NCBI GenBank assembly: GCA_900542385.1 | Contig: UQNP01000005.1 | Location: forward strand, 1 to 31,657 | Length of the DNA stretch: 31,657 nucleotides | Source of the DNA: an uncultured Eubacterium sp. | GTDB lineage: Bacteria > Bacillota > Clostridia > Peptostreptococcales > Anaerovoracaceae | Direction of reading: 5' to 3' | In this document: positions 14,694 through 23,439 of the stretch, one piece after another | Numbering within the stretch: position 1 is the first letter of the stretch | Layout of the letters: every line of letters begins with the position of its first letter | Position numbers and translations under genes: made by a program | Notes under the pieces: generated by a model | Databases searched by the model: none | Seen by the model: the letters and a program-made list of their open reading frames with translations, nothing else | What the model was told of the DNA's origin: nothing

Positions 14694-17600
14694 TTATTCT
14701 GTACGCAGCGCTGTTACAGGATCGCTCTTTGCAGCTTTCCTTGAAGGTATGATCCCTCCTATAAGTGTCAATACAACGCTTAGAAGTATCAACACTACAG
14801 CAGGTACTACAGGTAGATACGCGTTCACATCATTGGTTCCCGCCACATAGTGTATCAGCGCATTGCCCGGTATCAGCAGCAGGAGCGTTATCAGTATACC
14901 TATGAGTCCCGCGCACAGCCCTATAATGAATGTTTCGGCATTGAATACCTGTGAAATATTCTGCTTCGAAGCTCCTATCGCACGCAGTATGCCTATTTCT
15001 TTCTTTCGTTCCAGCACGCTTATGTAGGTGATAACTCCTATCATTATCGATGAAACAACGAGAGATATTGCCACGAAAGCGATCAGCACATAGCTTATAG
15101 TATCTATTATATCGGTCACTGAAGACATCAGCGAGCCTACGACATCGGTATACGTTATGACCTGCTCATCCTTTCCTTCATCTTCCATTGTTTTGTTATA
15201 GTTATCCAATATACCGATCACATTTTCTTTACTCTCAAAATCTATCGGATATATATCTATTGACGAAGGATCATCAAAATCAACATATCCCAATGTTGCC
15301 AGATTGTTGTCATATGATTCGCTCTGCCCCGAATTCATGGACATCATGAGGGATACCAGCTCTTCCCCTGTCATATTCATCTGAAATGCTTCGGAAAAGG
15401 CTTCAGGATCCACGCTTACGGCATCTCCGATGCCTGACATTGCAGATGTCATCACTTTTTCCATTTCCGCTGCGATCTGTCCCGTTATCTGCTCCGTCGC
15501 AGAAGCCATCTGACTTTCCACCGCCTTTTCAACAGCATTTCCGTAGGAAGTCATTATACCCTGCATATATTCCTCGGCAGCTCCCTTGAGCTGTTCTTCG
15601 ATGCTGTCCGCATCTATTGCGGAAGATATCCCCTGGGATAATATTTCACCTCCGCCTCCGTTGTTCATGTAGTATTCAAAGGTTGCATCCGGATTGCTCA
15701 CAAGATATTCTGCATATCCCGCTGCAAGATCATCAGCAATACCGCTGAGAGCATCCGGAGATATCTGTATATCCAGATCTCCGACTATTTCACCGAAATC
15801 AGCTCCCGGAAGACTGGCGTTTATATCACCGAGGTCTATTATGCTGGAAAGATCTACCGATTTTCCTATATTATCAAAGGCCCCGTCGAGTCCTGCGCCG
15901 GAAAGCGCGCTTTCATCAAAAGTGAAGGCCTGCTGAAGCTTTTCTTCATCCACCGTAAACAGGGAATCCATATTGAAATCGCTTCCCTGGTCCGTCTCTC
16001 CGAAAGGCTTTCCTGTGAATACGTTCACATCAGGATCATCCAACTGCTGTTTTACTATCTCGCTCTTATCCGCCTGCTGAGCCATATGCCTGGTCATATC
16101 GGGAGTGTATCCTATGCCTGCTGACAACACGAACCCGTTCCCATCCTCAGAGGGCTGCACCACGCCGACTACTTTCACGTCTTCTCCATTTTCCACCAGA
16201 TCGCGCATATACGCTTCATCCTCTGACTTATCGGTCCAGACACCGTAGGCGCTGTCATACTGATAGCAGTCCGCATTGTTGACCAGCTTAAATGATACTC
16301 CCAGCAGATCTTCATACGAATAGCTGCCCATATTTCCAGGGGTAGTCACATTCTCCTCGTCGATAAACTGCTGTATCATATCGTCAAGTTCCTTGGAATC
16401 TCTAAGTCCCATGGAATAGAGCATGAAGTCGCTGATACCGCCGTTCGCAGTGAGGACTACTACGCACTCATTGTAAGCCTTTGGCCATCTTCCTGCTTTG
16501 ACATCGTACTGATCCTCATACAACTGTCTATTTTCCGGCATTTCATAGAATATATCGGTGCTCATCATGTTTGACATCATGGAATTCGATCCCGCTGACG
16601 ACCCTACTCCAAGAGCTTCAAAAGAAGTATCGGGATGCACCTGACGTATATCCTCACCGTCAAGCCTGTATATCTGAGGCGTTGCACTGTAAGAATATTC
16701 GATAGCGTTGGTGTATTTCTTTATATCGCTGTCACCGCTTTCGATATAGGCTTTCAGCGATTTCAGATCGTTGGAATTCACCGTCGAAAACATATCCGTC
16801 ATCATCTGTACGACACCAACATCGCCTTTGCTGCTTTCTGAATCTGAAACGCCCTCGGCTTCGGCGCTCATCATCGAAGTAAGGTCAAGTCCTGAGCTTT
16901 GGATCTGCAGCGGATATTCCGCAAGGGTATCCGTTTCCAGCGAGCTTATATATGCGTTTACACCGTTTGAAAGCGACAGTATCAATGCGATCCCTATTAT
17001 GCCTATGGAGCCTGCAAAGGATGTAAGAAGCGTTCTTGCTTTCTTTGTTCTCAAATTATTGAAACTCAGTGAGAGCGCAGTCAAAAACGACATGGAGGAT
17101 TTTCCCATATTTTTGTGCTCCGGCTCCGCAAGCTCCGCCGTATTCACGCTGAACGGATCGCTGTCCGATATTATCTTCCCGTCCTTCAGCCTAACGATAC
17201 GAGTAGCGTAAGCATCTGCAAGCTCCGGATTATGGGTCACCATAACTACGAGCCGATCTTTTGCCACCTCCTGCAGCAGCTCCATTACCTGAACACTGGT
17301 CTCACTGTCGAGCGCTCCCGTAGGCTCGTCCGCTAAAAGTATATCAGGATCGTTCACCAGCGCTCTTGCAATGGCTACTCTCTGCATCTGTCCGCCCGAA
17401 AGCTGATTCGGACGTTTGTGCACCTGATCTCCCAGACCGACCTCTTCAAGGGCTTCCCGAGCTCTGCGCGTTCGCTCTTCCTTATCCACTCCGGAAATGG
17501 TCAGCGCCAGTTCAACATTTGATAATATAGTCTGATGCGGTATCAGATTATAGCTTTGAAATACAAATCCTATTGTATGGTTCCTGTAGGAATCCCAGTC

Positions 17601-17825
17601 CCTGTCTTTGTATTTTTTAGTCGATATCCCGTTTATTATCAGCTCTCCGCTGTCGTAACGGTCAAGTCCTCCTATGATATTCAAAAGCGTAGTCTTTCCT
17701 GAGCCGCTCGGCCCCAGTATCGCTACGAATTCGCTGTCCCTCAAGTTGAGACTGACACCGTCCAGAGCTTTCTGTATCAGACTTCCGGTCTTATATTCCT
17801 TGTGTATATCTTTTATCTGAAGCAT
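14694..17825 (-). CDS. MacB-like ABC transporter: ATPase fused to FtsX-type permease with a large extracytoplasmic region
   Basis: The 1043-residue protein begins with a complete ABC ATPase: Walker A GPSGSGKTT at 38-46, the Q-loop FVFQSYN, signature LSGGQMQR, Walker B ILLADEPTGALDS and the VTHNPE His loop. A membrane segment near residues 270-290 is followed by roughly 630 residues expected outside the membrane, then three membrane segments near the C terminus. This is the order of MacB/LolD-FtsX-type mechanotransmission transporters, but the outside region is much larger than in MacB. The ATG at 17823-17825 is chosen for its AAGGA site. It follows the DUF445 gene by 34 bp, probably as one operon. 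The substrate is unknown; peptide or envelope-related export is a guess. Confidence 0.92.
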   Translation of the reverse strand: MLQIKDIHKEYKTGSLIQKALDGVSLNLRDSEFVAILGPSGSGKTTLLNIIGGLDRYDSGELIINGISTKKYKDRDWDSYRNHTIGFVFQSYNLIPHQTILSNVELALTISGVDKEERTRRAREALEEVGLGDQVHKRPNQLSGGQMQRVAIARALVNDPDILLADEPTGALDSETSVQVMELLQEVAKDRLVVMVTHNPELADAYATRIVRLKDGKIISDSDPFSVNTAELAEPEHKNMGKSSMSFLTALSLSFNNLRTKKARTLLTSFAGSIGIIGIALILSLSNGVNAYISSLETDTLAEYPLQIQSSGLDLTSMMSAEAEGVSDSESSKGDVGVVQMMTDMFSTVNSNDLKSLKAYIESGDSDIKKYTNAIEYSYSATPQIYRLDGEDIRQVHPDTSFEALGVGSSAGSNSMMSNMMSTDIFYEMPENRQLYEDQYDVKAGRWPKAYNECVVVLTANGGISDFMLYSMGLRDSKELDDMIQQFIDEENVTTPGNMGSYSYEDLLGVSFKLVNNADCYQYDSAYGVWTDKSEDEAYMRDLVENGEDVKVVGVVQPSEDGNGFVLSAGIGYTPDMTRHMAQQADKSEIVKQQLDDPDVNVFTGKPFGETDQGSDFNMDSLFTVDEEKLQQAFTFDESALSGAGLDGAFDNIGKSVDLSSIIDLGDINASLPGADFGEIVGDLDIQISPDALSGIADDLAAGYAEYLVSNPDATFEYYMNNGGGGEILSQGISSAIDADSIEEQLKGAAEEYMQGIMTSYGNAVEKAVESQMASATEQITGQIAAEMEKVMTSAMSGIGDAVSVDPEAFSEAFQMNMTGEELVSLMMSMNSGQSESYDNNLATLGYVDFDDPSSIDIYPIDFESKENVIGILDNYNKTMEDEGKDEQVITYTDVVGSLMSSVTDIIDTISYVLIAFVAISLVVSSIMIGVITYISVLERKKEIGILRAIGASKQNISQVFNAETFIIGLCAGLIGILITLLLLIPGNALIHYVAGTNDVNAYLPVVPAVVLILLSVVLTLIGGIIPSRKAAKSDPVTALRTE

Positions 17826-17859
17826 ATCATCTCTATCCTTTCGATCATAACCCTGCATA

Positions 17860-18768
17860 TCATATAAATACGTTGATGAAGCCGATAACAAAACCCAGCA
17901 AGGCGCCGAGCCTTACTACTGAATTCAGCTCTTTTTTCATCATCGACATCACCATGTCCTCAAGTTCCGAAATCTCCATTGAGCGGACCTTTTCCTCTAC
18001 GAGGACAGAAATATCTATATGACGCATCATTTTCGCCGCATTGTTTTCCACTGCATTTCTGTATATATTTTTTATGAATTCACCGGCTTCTTCTCTATCC
18101 ATCCCGGCTTTGGAAAAAATGTCATATCCCGTCATGTTTTCAAGCTGCTCTGCTTTTTCGGACACTATCGGCTCTATGTAATCCATGCCGCGTGCATCCA
18201 GGTTTTCCTCAAATCTCTCGGCAGCCGACCGGACCATCGCCATTATTTTTTCTTCAGGCAGCATCATAGCTGCGACTTTTCCTCTCATACCGTCGCTTTT
18301 TATCTCGTCCAGCTTTTTTGAAATCTCACGGTACGCCGTCTCTGTTATTCTTTCTTTTACAGGCATTTCCCGAACAGCTTCGTATATGGCCCTGCTTGCA
18401 AAAAGACACAGATCTTCACGTTTTTTCTCATATTCCGAAGATTTAATAGCCGACTTTTCTATTATCTCGTCTCTGAGCTTTTCAGAAAGTATTTCCTCTG
18501 CTTTTTCAGCTACACTGTTTTCCATATCGTCAGAAAGCAGGTACCCCCTTAGATCCTCTTCCGTGATCAGGGTCTCCGATACCAGCCTGCTGACAGCTTT
18601 TGCCAGCCTGTCCTTTCCTCTCGGGATAACTCCCGGAGTGAAGGGCAGTCTTTTCTTGAAAATATATATCGCTTTCCTCGGTCTGAACAGCATTTTTACG
18701 GCCAGATAATTGGTGAGATAACCTATCAAAGCCCCTGTCAGAGGTCCGGAAAGCAAAGTCCAGTCCAT
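17860..18768 (-). CDS. DUF445-family membrane protein
   Basis: The N terminus (GALIGYLTNYLAVKMLFRP, then PGVIPRGKDRLA) is the typical DUF445 start, with one membrane segment; a long helical Glu/Lys-rich middle and a hydrophobic C terminus (about the last 18 residues) complete the family layout. The function of DUF445 proteins is not known. The start at 18768 (302 aa) is favoured over an ATG at 18798, because a TATAAT promoter at 18808-18813 would begin the RNA only a few bases before the latter; a GGGAGG site serves the former. The MacB-like gene follows 34 bp downstream. Confidence 0.88.
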   Translation of the reverse strand: MDWTLLSGPLTGALIGYLTNYLAVKMLFRPRKAIYIFKKRLPFTPGVIPRGKDRLAKAVSRLVSETLITEEDLRGYLLSDDMENSVAEKAEEILSEKLRDEIIEKSAIKSSEYEKKREDLCLFASRAIYEAVREMPVKERITETAYREISKKLDEIKSDGMRGKVAAMMLPEEKIMAMVRSAAERFEENLDARGMDYIEPIVSEKAEQLENMTGYDIFSKAGMDREEAGEFIKNIYRNAVENNAAKMMRHIDISVLVEEKVRSMEISELEDMVMSMMKKELNSVVRLGALLGFVIGFINVFI

Positions 18769-18782
18769 CTCCTGTATTTCCC

Positions 18783-18834
18783 TCCCTTTTAAATTCATAT
18801 ATTTTCTATTATACCTTTCTCCCTTTTAAATTCA
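18783..18834. repeat. 15-bp direct repeat in the DUF445 leader
   Basis: TCCCTTTTAAATTCA occurs exactly at 18783-18797 and 18820-18834. On the minus strand one copy overlaps the -35 element and the other supplies the ribosome binding site region of the DUF445 gene. Confidence 0.7.
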
Positions 18835-18835
18835 A
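18808..18835 (-). promoter_or_regulatory. Promoter of the DUF445 / MacB-like operon
   Basis: The minus strand has TTGAAT (18830-18835), 16 bp, then a perfect TATAAT (18808-18813), about 40 bp upstream of the chosen ATG. Confidence 0.7.
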
Positions 18836-18880
18836 GTTTTCCCTTCCATAAAATCCATCGGCTATTTCTTTACACAATTA

Positions 18881-18909
18881 TTGACATATGTCATAAACCG
18901 CGTTATCAT
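18881..18909 (+). promoter_or_regulatory. Promoter of the DUF134 / NifX-like pair with a palindrome over the -35
   Basis: A perfect TTGACA (18881-18886), 17 bp, then TATCAT (18904-18909) form a strong promoter. The -35 is part of a perfect 12-bp palindrome, TGACATATGTCA (18882-18893), a possible operator. An AAGGAG site follows at 18921-18926. Confidence 0.75.
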
Positions 18910-18933
18910 GTATATAATATAAGGAGATGATAT

Positions 18934-19395
18934 ATGGCAAGACCAAAAAAATGCAGGAAAGTATGCTGTATGCCGGCATTCGAAGAATTTGTCCCCGTAG
19001 CGTCTCACGGATGCTTTCAGCGAAGCTGCGGCAGTGATAAAGACCAGTGTGTCCCGGAATGTGCAGAGCCTCATAATCAGCGCGGCCCTGTATCCGCTCA
19101 CACAGATACAGTCGTAATGACCGTAGATGAATATGAAACTATCCGTCTCATCGATCTGGAAGGGCTGTCCCAGGAAGAATGCTGTCTGCGAATGGACGTT
19201 GCAAGGACTACGGTGCAGCAGATCTACAACGACGCAAGAAAAAAAATCGCCGAAGCTATAGTAAACGGTCTGAATCTTAAGATAGAAGGCGGACGATATG
19301 AGCTTTGCGATGGCAAAAATCATTTCTGCGGATGCGGAGTGTGTATGCGCCGCAAGGGGCAGTGCCGAAAAAACGGCGAACAATTGGATAAGTAA
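18934..19395 (+). CDS. DUF134-family (UPF0251) putative DNA-binding protein, Cys-rich
   Basis: The 153-residue protein starts MARPKKCRKVCCMP, the family start, and has a sigma-70-region-4-like helix-turn-helix (TVDEYETIRLIDLEGLSQEE, then ARTTVQQIYNDARKKIA) at about residues 63-110. Cysteines are frequent: three at the N terminus, a run around residues 27-45, two at about 83-84, and a C-terminal cluster CGCGVC with one more before the end. This suggests metal or iron-sulfur binding. DUF134 genes are often next to NifX/NifB-like genes, as here (37 bp gap, same strand), which suggests a regulator of that partner or of metal-cofactor genes. It divides divergently from the DUF445 operon. Confidence 0.9.
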   Translation: MARPKKCRKVCCMPAFEEFVPVASHGCFQRSCGSDKDQCVPECAEPHNQRGPVSAHTDTVVMTVDEYETIRLIDLEGLSQEECCLRMDVARTTVQQIYNDARKKIAEAIVNGLNLKIEGGRYELCDGKNHFCGCGVCMRRKGQCRKNGEQLDK

Positions 19396-19432
19396 AATTC
19401 TATCAGCGAATAAAAAGAAAGGATGATATGTT

Positions 19433-19912
19433 ATGAATATAGCGGTAACTTACGATAACGGAGAAATATTCCAGCACTTTGGACATACTGAAGAATTTAA
19501 GGTTTACGAAATCAAAGACGGTAATATAACCGGATCCGAAATAATAAAAACAGGAGGCAGCGGACACGGCGCTCTGGCCGGTTTTCTCGCCGACCGCAAG
19601 ATCGACGCCCTCATATGCGGAGGCATTGGCGGCGGTGCGCGCCAGGCTCTCTCATCTGCCGGAATAGAAATCTACGGAGGTATATCGGGCAGCGCAGATG
19701 AAGCTGCAAAAGCTTTTGCAGAGGGAAGACTGGATTACGATGTCAATGCAGGATGCAGCGGGCACGGTCACTCGGAGGGCGGATGCGGCAGTCACGGCTC
19801 CTCAGGCTGCGGCGGTCACAGTTCCTCCGGCTGCGGAGATCACGCACATCAAGAGGGTGGATGCGGCGGCCATGGCGGCGGATCAGGCTGCGGCGGCGGA
19901 TGCCGCAATTAA
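19433..19912 (+). CDS. NifX/NifB-C-like (dinitrogenase iron-molybdenum cofactor family) protein with Gly/Cys/His-rich tail
   Basis: Residues 1 to about 105 match the small iron-molybdenum cofactor-binding domain: NIAVTYDNGEIFQHFGHTEEF at the start, SGHGALAGFLADRKIDALICGGIGGGARQAL, then GIEIYGG. The last ~50 residues are almost entirely Gly, Ser, Cys and His in repeating GCGxH-like units, with about eight Cys and eight His, plausible for binding transition metals. No nitrogenase genes are present, so a role in iron-sulfur or other metal cofactor handling is more likely than nitrogen fixation. It follows the DUF134 gene with an AAGGA site, and a terminator follows. Confidence 0.9.
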   Translation: MNIAVTYDNGEIFQHFGHTEEFKVYEIKDGNITGSEIIKTGGSGHGALAGFLADRKIDALICGGIGGGARQALSSAGIEIYGGISGSADEAAKAFAEGRLDYDVNAGCSGHGHSEGGCGSHGSSGCGGHSSSGCGDHAHQEGGCGGHGGGSGCGGGCRN

Positions 19913-19947
19913 ACTGAATATATTTTTCCCTGCCGATAACATAAATA

Positions 19948-19989
19948 CTGCCGCAAGGATGAAAACACCTCTTTGCGGCAGCATTTTTT
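19948..19989 (+). terminator. Terminator after the NifX-like gene
   Basis: A 9-bp GC-rich stem (19948-19956 with 19973-19981) is followed by CATTTTTT on the plus strand. It lies between convergent genes and could also slow minus-strand transcripts from the DUF169 gene, though the T run on that side is poorer. Confidence 0.8.
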
Positions 19990-20033
19990 ATCTTCTGATA
20001 AAATATGCGGACGATATATCATCACATTATCGA

Positions 20034-20795
20034 TCATGCAAGTATCGAATATCTTTTTTCTTTTTCCTCGTCCTTATGTATTCTCTCCCTCACCTTCTTG
20101 AACACCGGTGAATGAAAGTAACATTCTCCAGTCACTTCAAGCATTTTCTCGAATTCCCAGCCGGATACGGATATGGCTACCTGATTTTCATCGACGAAAT
20201 TTCTCTGAGCTATATCTGTCCCCGTGATAACTGCGCGAGGTTTTTCTTTTTTCATCTCAGCAAAAGGTATCCTGAGCATCGACGCACATCCTGATACGGT
20301 TCCTGCTATCGCCGTATCGTATTCAGCTCTTCCATATCCGTGAAGCACCAGTACTCCCGAAAGCTGATCCGGATCGACGAACATCGTCACAATATCAGCT
20401 TTCATTCCTTCTCTGTACGGCTCGAATTTTATCGCATCATAGCCGTCCATCACATCTTTTGGGAGCATATCGAACATAGCTTCAGCTATTTCAGGGCAGC
20501 ACTTGAATTTCTCCCCCGGCGGCGTCCACATCTGATCCGACCCGTGAGAAAGAAAAACTCCGAAACCTCCGGGTATAGCCGGCATTTCATCATCAAGTCC
20601 GCTGTTGTGAGCAAAGCCACCGCAGCTGCACGAATCTTTTTTCAACACGAGACTTTTGCCTTCCATCACCTTTTTCAATGCCTTGTAAACGCAGCCGAAT
20701 ATATCGTCTGTTTTTTCATCGGACGAATTCACTCTTGTCACGGCTATCACTCTGTTTTCCAGCTTAAGTTCACTGACAAATTCCGAATAACTCAT
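20034..20795 (-). CDS. DUF169-family protein
   Basis: The 253-residue soluble protein has the DUF169 pattern: an N-terminal stretch ending in VIAVTRV, a Cys-containing loop KDSCSCGGFAH near residues 54-64, a Gly-rich GGFGVFLSHG segment, then CCPE, VLHGYGRAEYDTAIAGTVSGCAS in the middle, and a C-terminal GWEFEKMLEVTGECYFHSP. The conserved Cys residues hint at redox or metal chemistry, but no function is established for the family. The ATG has an AAGGAG site. It follows the terminator of the PepSY gene, so it should have its own promoter, though I see only a TATAAA without a clear -35. Confidence 0.8.
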   Translation of the reverse strand: MSYSEFVSELKLENRVIAVTRVNSSDEKTDDIFGCVYKALKKVMEGKSLVLKKDSCSCGGFAHNSGLDDEMPAIPGGFGVFLSHGSDQMWTPPGEKFKCCPEIAEAMFDMLPKDVMDGYDAIKFEPYREGMKADIVTMFVDPDQLSGVLVLHGYGRAEYDTAIAGTVSGCASMLRIPFAEMKKEKPRAVITGTDIAQRNFVDENQVAISVSGWEFEKMLEVTGECYFHSPVFKKVRERIHKDEEKEKRYSILA

Positions 20796-20832
20796 TTTTT
20801 TCTCCTTATTTATACTTCTTTATTCGTTAAAA

Positions 20833-20856
20833 CCGCCGGCAATCCCATGCCGGCGG
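20833..20856 (-). terminator. Terminator of the PepSY gene
   Basis: A 9-bp GC-rich perfect stem (20833-20841 with 20848-20856) and a short loop are followed by TTTT on the minus strand, 20 bp past the stop codon at 20876. Confidence 0.85.
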
Positions 20857-20875
20857 CTCTCTTTATCTGTTTCTA

Positions 20876-21517
20876 TCAATCATATACGGATTCACTTGTC
20901 TGGCTTATTATTTCGCCTGTTGCAGCATCTATTTCAAAATCGTAGTCCATCTGATCATAAACTATTTCAACTTCATAAACGTATCTTCCGTCATCCATAT
21001 CTGCATTAGCTTTCGTTATATCAGATGCTGCTGCCCCCGATACCTGCGCCAGAGCTATCTCTTTTGCTTTATCGACACCTATATCGCTGCTCGGCGCAGT
21101 CTGCGACGTATTGCTCTGTCCGTTTACCGCACTGCCTCCCTGATTGATAGACTCCATATCTGTATTGACTATATCACCGTTCCTGGCAAGGATGCTGAAC
21201 TCGTATATCGTATTGTCGTGCACTATCTGTATATCGTATGTCATCCTGCCGTCATCGAACTCTTTTATAACTGAAGTGCTGCCGTCATCTGTCGCTCCCT
21301 GCACCTGTCCGTATGCTATCTCTTTTGCTTCAGCTTCGCTGATGCCGCCTATGACTCCCATGAACCAGCAGGCTATAAGCGCTATCACCACGACTGCAGC
21401 TACTATCACTGCGGCTATGACGCCTTTTTTCTTTCCTTTGCCCTTGCCGTCTTTCTCAACTGCATTCTCTGCATTCAGGTTTTCCATGTTTTTGTTTTCA
21501 GTATTTTTATTTTCCAT
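20876..21517 (-). CDS. Membrane-anchored protein with two PepSY domains
   Basis: The 213-residue protein has a short polar, Asn/Glu-rich cytoplasmic start, a basic GKGKKKG stretch, one membrane segment at about 33-55, and two extracytoplasmic PepSY repeats at about 58-120 and 143-210. Each begins with an AKEIAxxQVxGA-type helix followed by DGRxxYxxxIVxDxxxYxFxI-type strands. A Gln/Ser/Asn linker separates them. PepSY domains are associated with inhibition of proteases or control of extracytoplasmic enzymes; the target here is unknown. The start has a GAGGAGGG site. An unusual set of 11-bp phased repeats lies upstream. Confidence 0.88.
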   Translation of the reverse strand: MENKNTENKNMENLNAENAVEKDGKGKGKKKGVIAAVIVAAVVVIALIACWFMGVIGGISEAEAKEIAYGQVQGATDDGSTSVIKEFDDGRMTYDIQIVHDNTIYEFSILARNGDIVNTDMESINQGGSAVNGQSNTSQTAPSSDIGVDKAKEIALAQVSGAAASDITKANADMDDGRYVYEVEIVYDQMDYDFEIDAATGEIISQTSESVYD

Positions 21518-21572
21518 TATATATCCCTCCTCAAATATGTTTCTTAATTTACTTAGATACTATACTATGGAA

Positions 21573-21612
21573 ATTAAACGTCCATTATTTGAAAATTAAA
21601 ATGAGATTAAAA
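21573..21612 (-). promoter_or_regulatory. Four 11-bp-phased ATTAAA-like direct repeats upstream of the PepSY gene
   Basis: On the plus strand ATTAAAC (21573), ATTATTT (21584), ATTAAAA (21595) and ATTAAAA (21606) follow each other at exactly 11-bp steps. Such phased direct repeats are typical of OmpR/PhoB-family response-regulator sites. A possible minus-strand -10 TATAGT lies just downstream (about 21561-21566). Confidence 0.5.
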
Positions 21613-21657
21613 TGGTCTTTTCAATATTAAACTGCCTGATATGGATACTGATTTATT

Positions 21658-23385
21658 CTACTCCTGTTCCTCTTTATCTTCAAGTGTCCCTGCTGCAGCA
21701 TCTCCCTTTTTGAAGAACTCTTTGAAATTCACATTGGAAGTCGACGCATCCGCAAGGTTTGCACATGTATTGCCTATTCTCTCGAAGCTCTGGAGTATGT
21801 CTGAGAAATCGCTTGTCAGATCAGCTTCGCAGTTTCCCTCTTTGACACGTTTCATATGATTTTTTCTCATACTTATAGTAAGCTCAAGGACATCTTCCTT
21901 CTTATTGAATATACTCTTTGCCTTCTCTTCATCACCGGTCTTGATGGCATCCATTACTCCTCTGAACATCTCTTCTATCATCTTCAGGCTTCTGCAAAGA
22001 TCCTTGATCGCTTCATCTGAGAATTTCTTTTTGCTGTCTATGATGTTCTTCAGAGACTCATTGGCTTCAAGGCAGAGCACATCCGTCCTTTCCACATCGC
22101 TCAGTATATACATCATTCCGGCGGCCTGAGATGCCTGTTCTTCCGTCAGTCCTCCCGAAGAGAACATATTGGCCAGGTAATCCATTATCCGTTTATGAAG
22201 AGCCTTTATGTTAGCTCCTTCTTCATTTATCTTGCGTATCTGCCTTATATCCTGTCTTCTTACTGCATGGTTTATCTTACCTATCAGGCGCGCTACCATA
22301 TCGCTGCAGTGTATGATCTCCCTTGCAACCATTTCTATGGCTATAACAGGCTGACCTATCATCTTATCATCCAGGAACATCGGTGCGCCCTGCTGCATCT
22401 TCTCCGCACTTACTTCCGGAAGTATCTTCGTAACTATCTTCACCATGAGCCAGATCAGCGGAAGCCAGATCAACGTCATCGTTATATTGAACAGCGAATG
22501 TGCATTAGCTATCTGTCTTGAAATAACTTCCACTTCAGGTCCTTTAGGCGATATATACTGGATGAACGCCGCATACGGTTTGATGAACCATATGAACAGG
22601 AAGGCTCCTGAAATGTTGAATGTACAGTGCGCCAGCGCCGTTCTCTTTGCAGCCCTGCTCTGTCCTACAGACGCCATGAGAGCTGTGATCGTCGTTCCTA
22701 TGTTGTCTCCCAGCAGTATCGGCAAAGCTCCCTGGAGTCCTATAATGCTTGTAACTCCATCAGGACCTGCCTGAGATGCAAAGTTCTGAAGCACCGCTAT
22801 TGTAGCGCTGCTGCTCTGCACCACGAGAGTCATCAGCGTTCCGACAGCGACACCCAATACAGGTATGTTTGAAACACTTTCTATCATGGAAATGAACACC
22901 GGACTTGCGGCAAGAGGCTCCATGACCGATCCCATTATCTCTATACCCTCGAACAGAAGTCCAAATGCAAATATGGTAAATCCGATATTCTTTATTTGCT
23001 GCGATTTTACAAAAAACGATATTACAAATCCTATGAATATTATAGCGAATATATAATCTCCGATGTCAAAAGCAATCAGCTGCGCCGTCATCGTAGTTCC
23101 TATATTCGCTCCCAATATTACTGAGATACCTTGTTTGAGAGACATGAGCCCTGCGCTGACAAAGCCTATGACCATTACAGTCGTGGCGCTGCTGCTCTGG
23201 AGCACTGCCGTCGCTATGGTGCCTGCCAGCACTCCCATCACAGGATTTTTCGTAAGTATGCTGAGTATCCGTCTCATTTTGTCCCCTGCGGCTTTCTGCA
23301 GATACTCGCTCATCATATTCATACCATATATGAATATGGCAAGTCCTCCGAGCAATCCAAATGTAATCTGAAATCCTTCATTCAT
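21658..23385 (-). CDS. Na/Pi cotransporter family protein with C-terminal PhoU-like domain
   Basis: The 575-residue protein has the two inverted halves of the NptA/PNaS family: QSSSATTV at 63-70 with GANIGTT at 92-98, and QSSSATIA at 190-197 with GDNIGTT at 226-232. The N-terminal ~320 residues are hydrophobic and form the carrier; residues from about 350 are helical and polar and resemble a PhoU domain. It should move phosphate with sodium across the cytoplasmic membrane; the direction (uptake or efflux) cannot be told. It follows the PstS-like gene by 54 bp without a terminator and shares its PhoP-box-like promoter region, so it is likely regulated by phosphate. Confidence 0.93.
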   Translation of the reverse strand: MNEGFQITFGLLGGLAIFIYGMNMMSEYLQKAAGDKMRRILSILTKNPVMGVLAGTIATAVLQSSSATTVMVIGFVSAGLMSLKQGISVILGANIGTTMTAQLIAFDIGDYIFAIIFIGFVISFFVKSQQIKNIGFTIFAFGLLFEGIEIMGSVMEPLAASPVFISMIESVSNIPVLGVAVGTLMTLVVQSSSATIAVLQNFASQAGPDGVTSIIGLQGALPILLGDNIGTTITALMASVGQSRAAKRTALAHCTFNISGAFLFIWFIKPYAAFIQYISPKGPEVEVISRQIANAHSLFNITMTLIWLPLIWLMVKIVTKILPEVSAEKMQQGAPMFLDDKMIGQPVIAIEMVAREIIHCSDMVARLIGKINHAVRRQDIRQIRKINEEGANIKALHKRIMDYLANMFSSGGLTEEQASQAAGMMYILSDVERTDVLCLEANESLKNIIDSKKKFSDEAIKDLCRSLKMIEEMFRGVMDAIKTGDEEKAKSIFNKKEDVLELTISMRKNHMKRVKEGNCEADLTSDFSDILQSFERIGNTCANLADASTSNVNFKEFFKKGDAAAGTLEDKEEQE

Positions 23386-23439
23386 TTTTTCTACTTCTCC
23401 TTCATAAATACAAGCGGGATTACCTATACTCCTCTGATT

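Noticed and set aside
18862..19383. A 173-residue minus-strand reading frame across the DUF134 gene
   Set aside because: It is the antisense shadow of a well-supported family member with promoter and ribosome binding site; its translation shows no domain.
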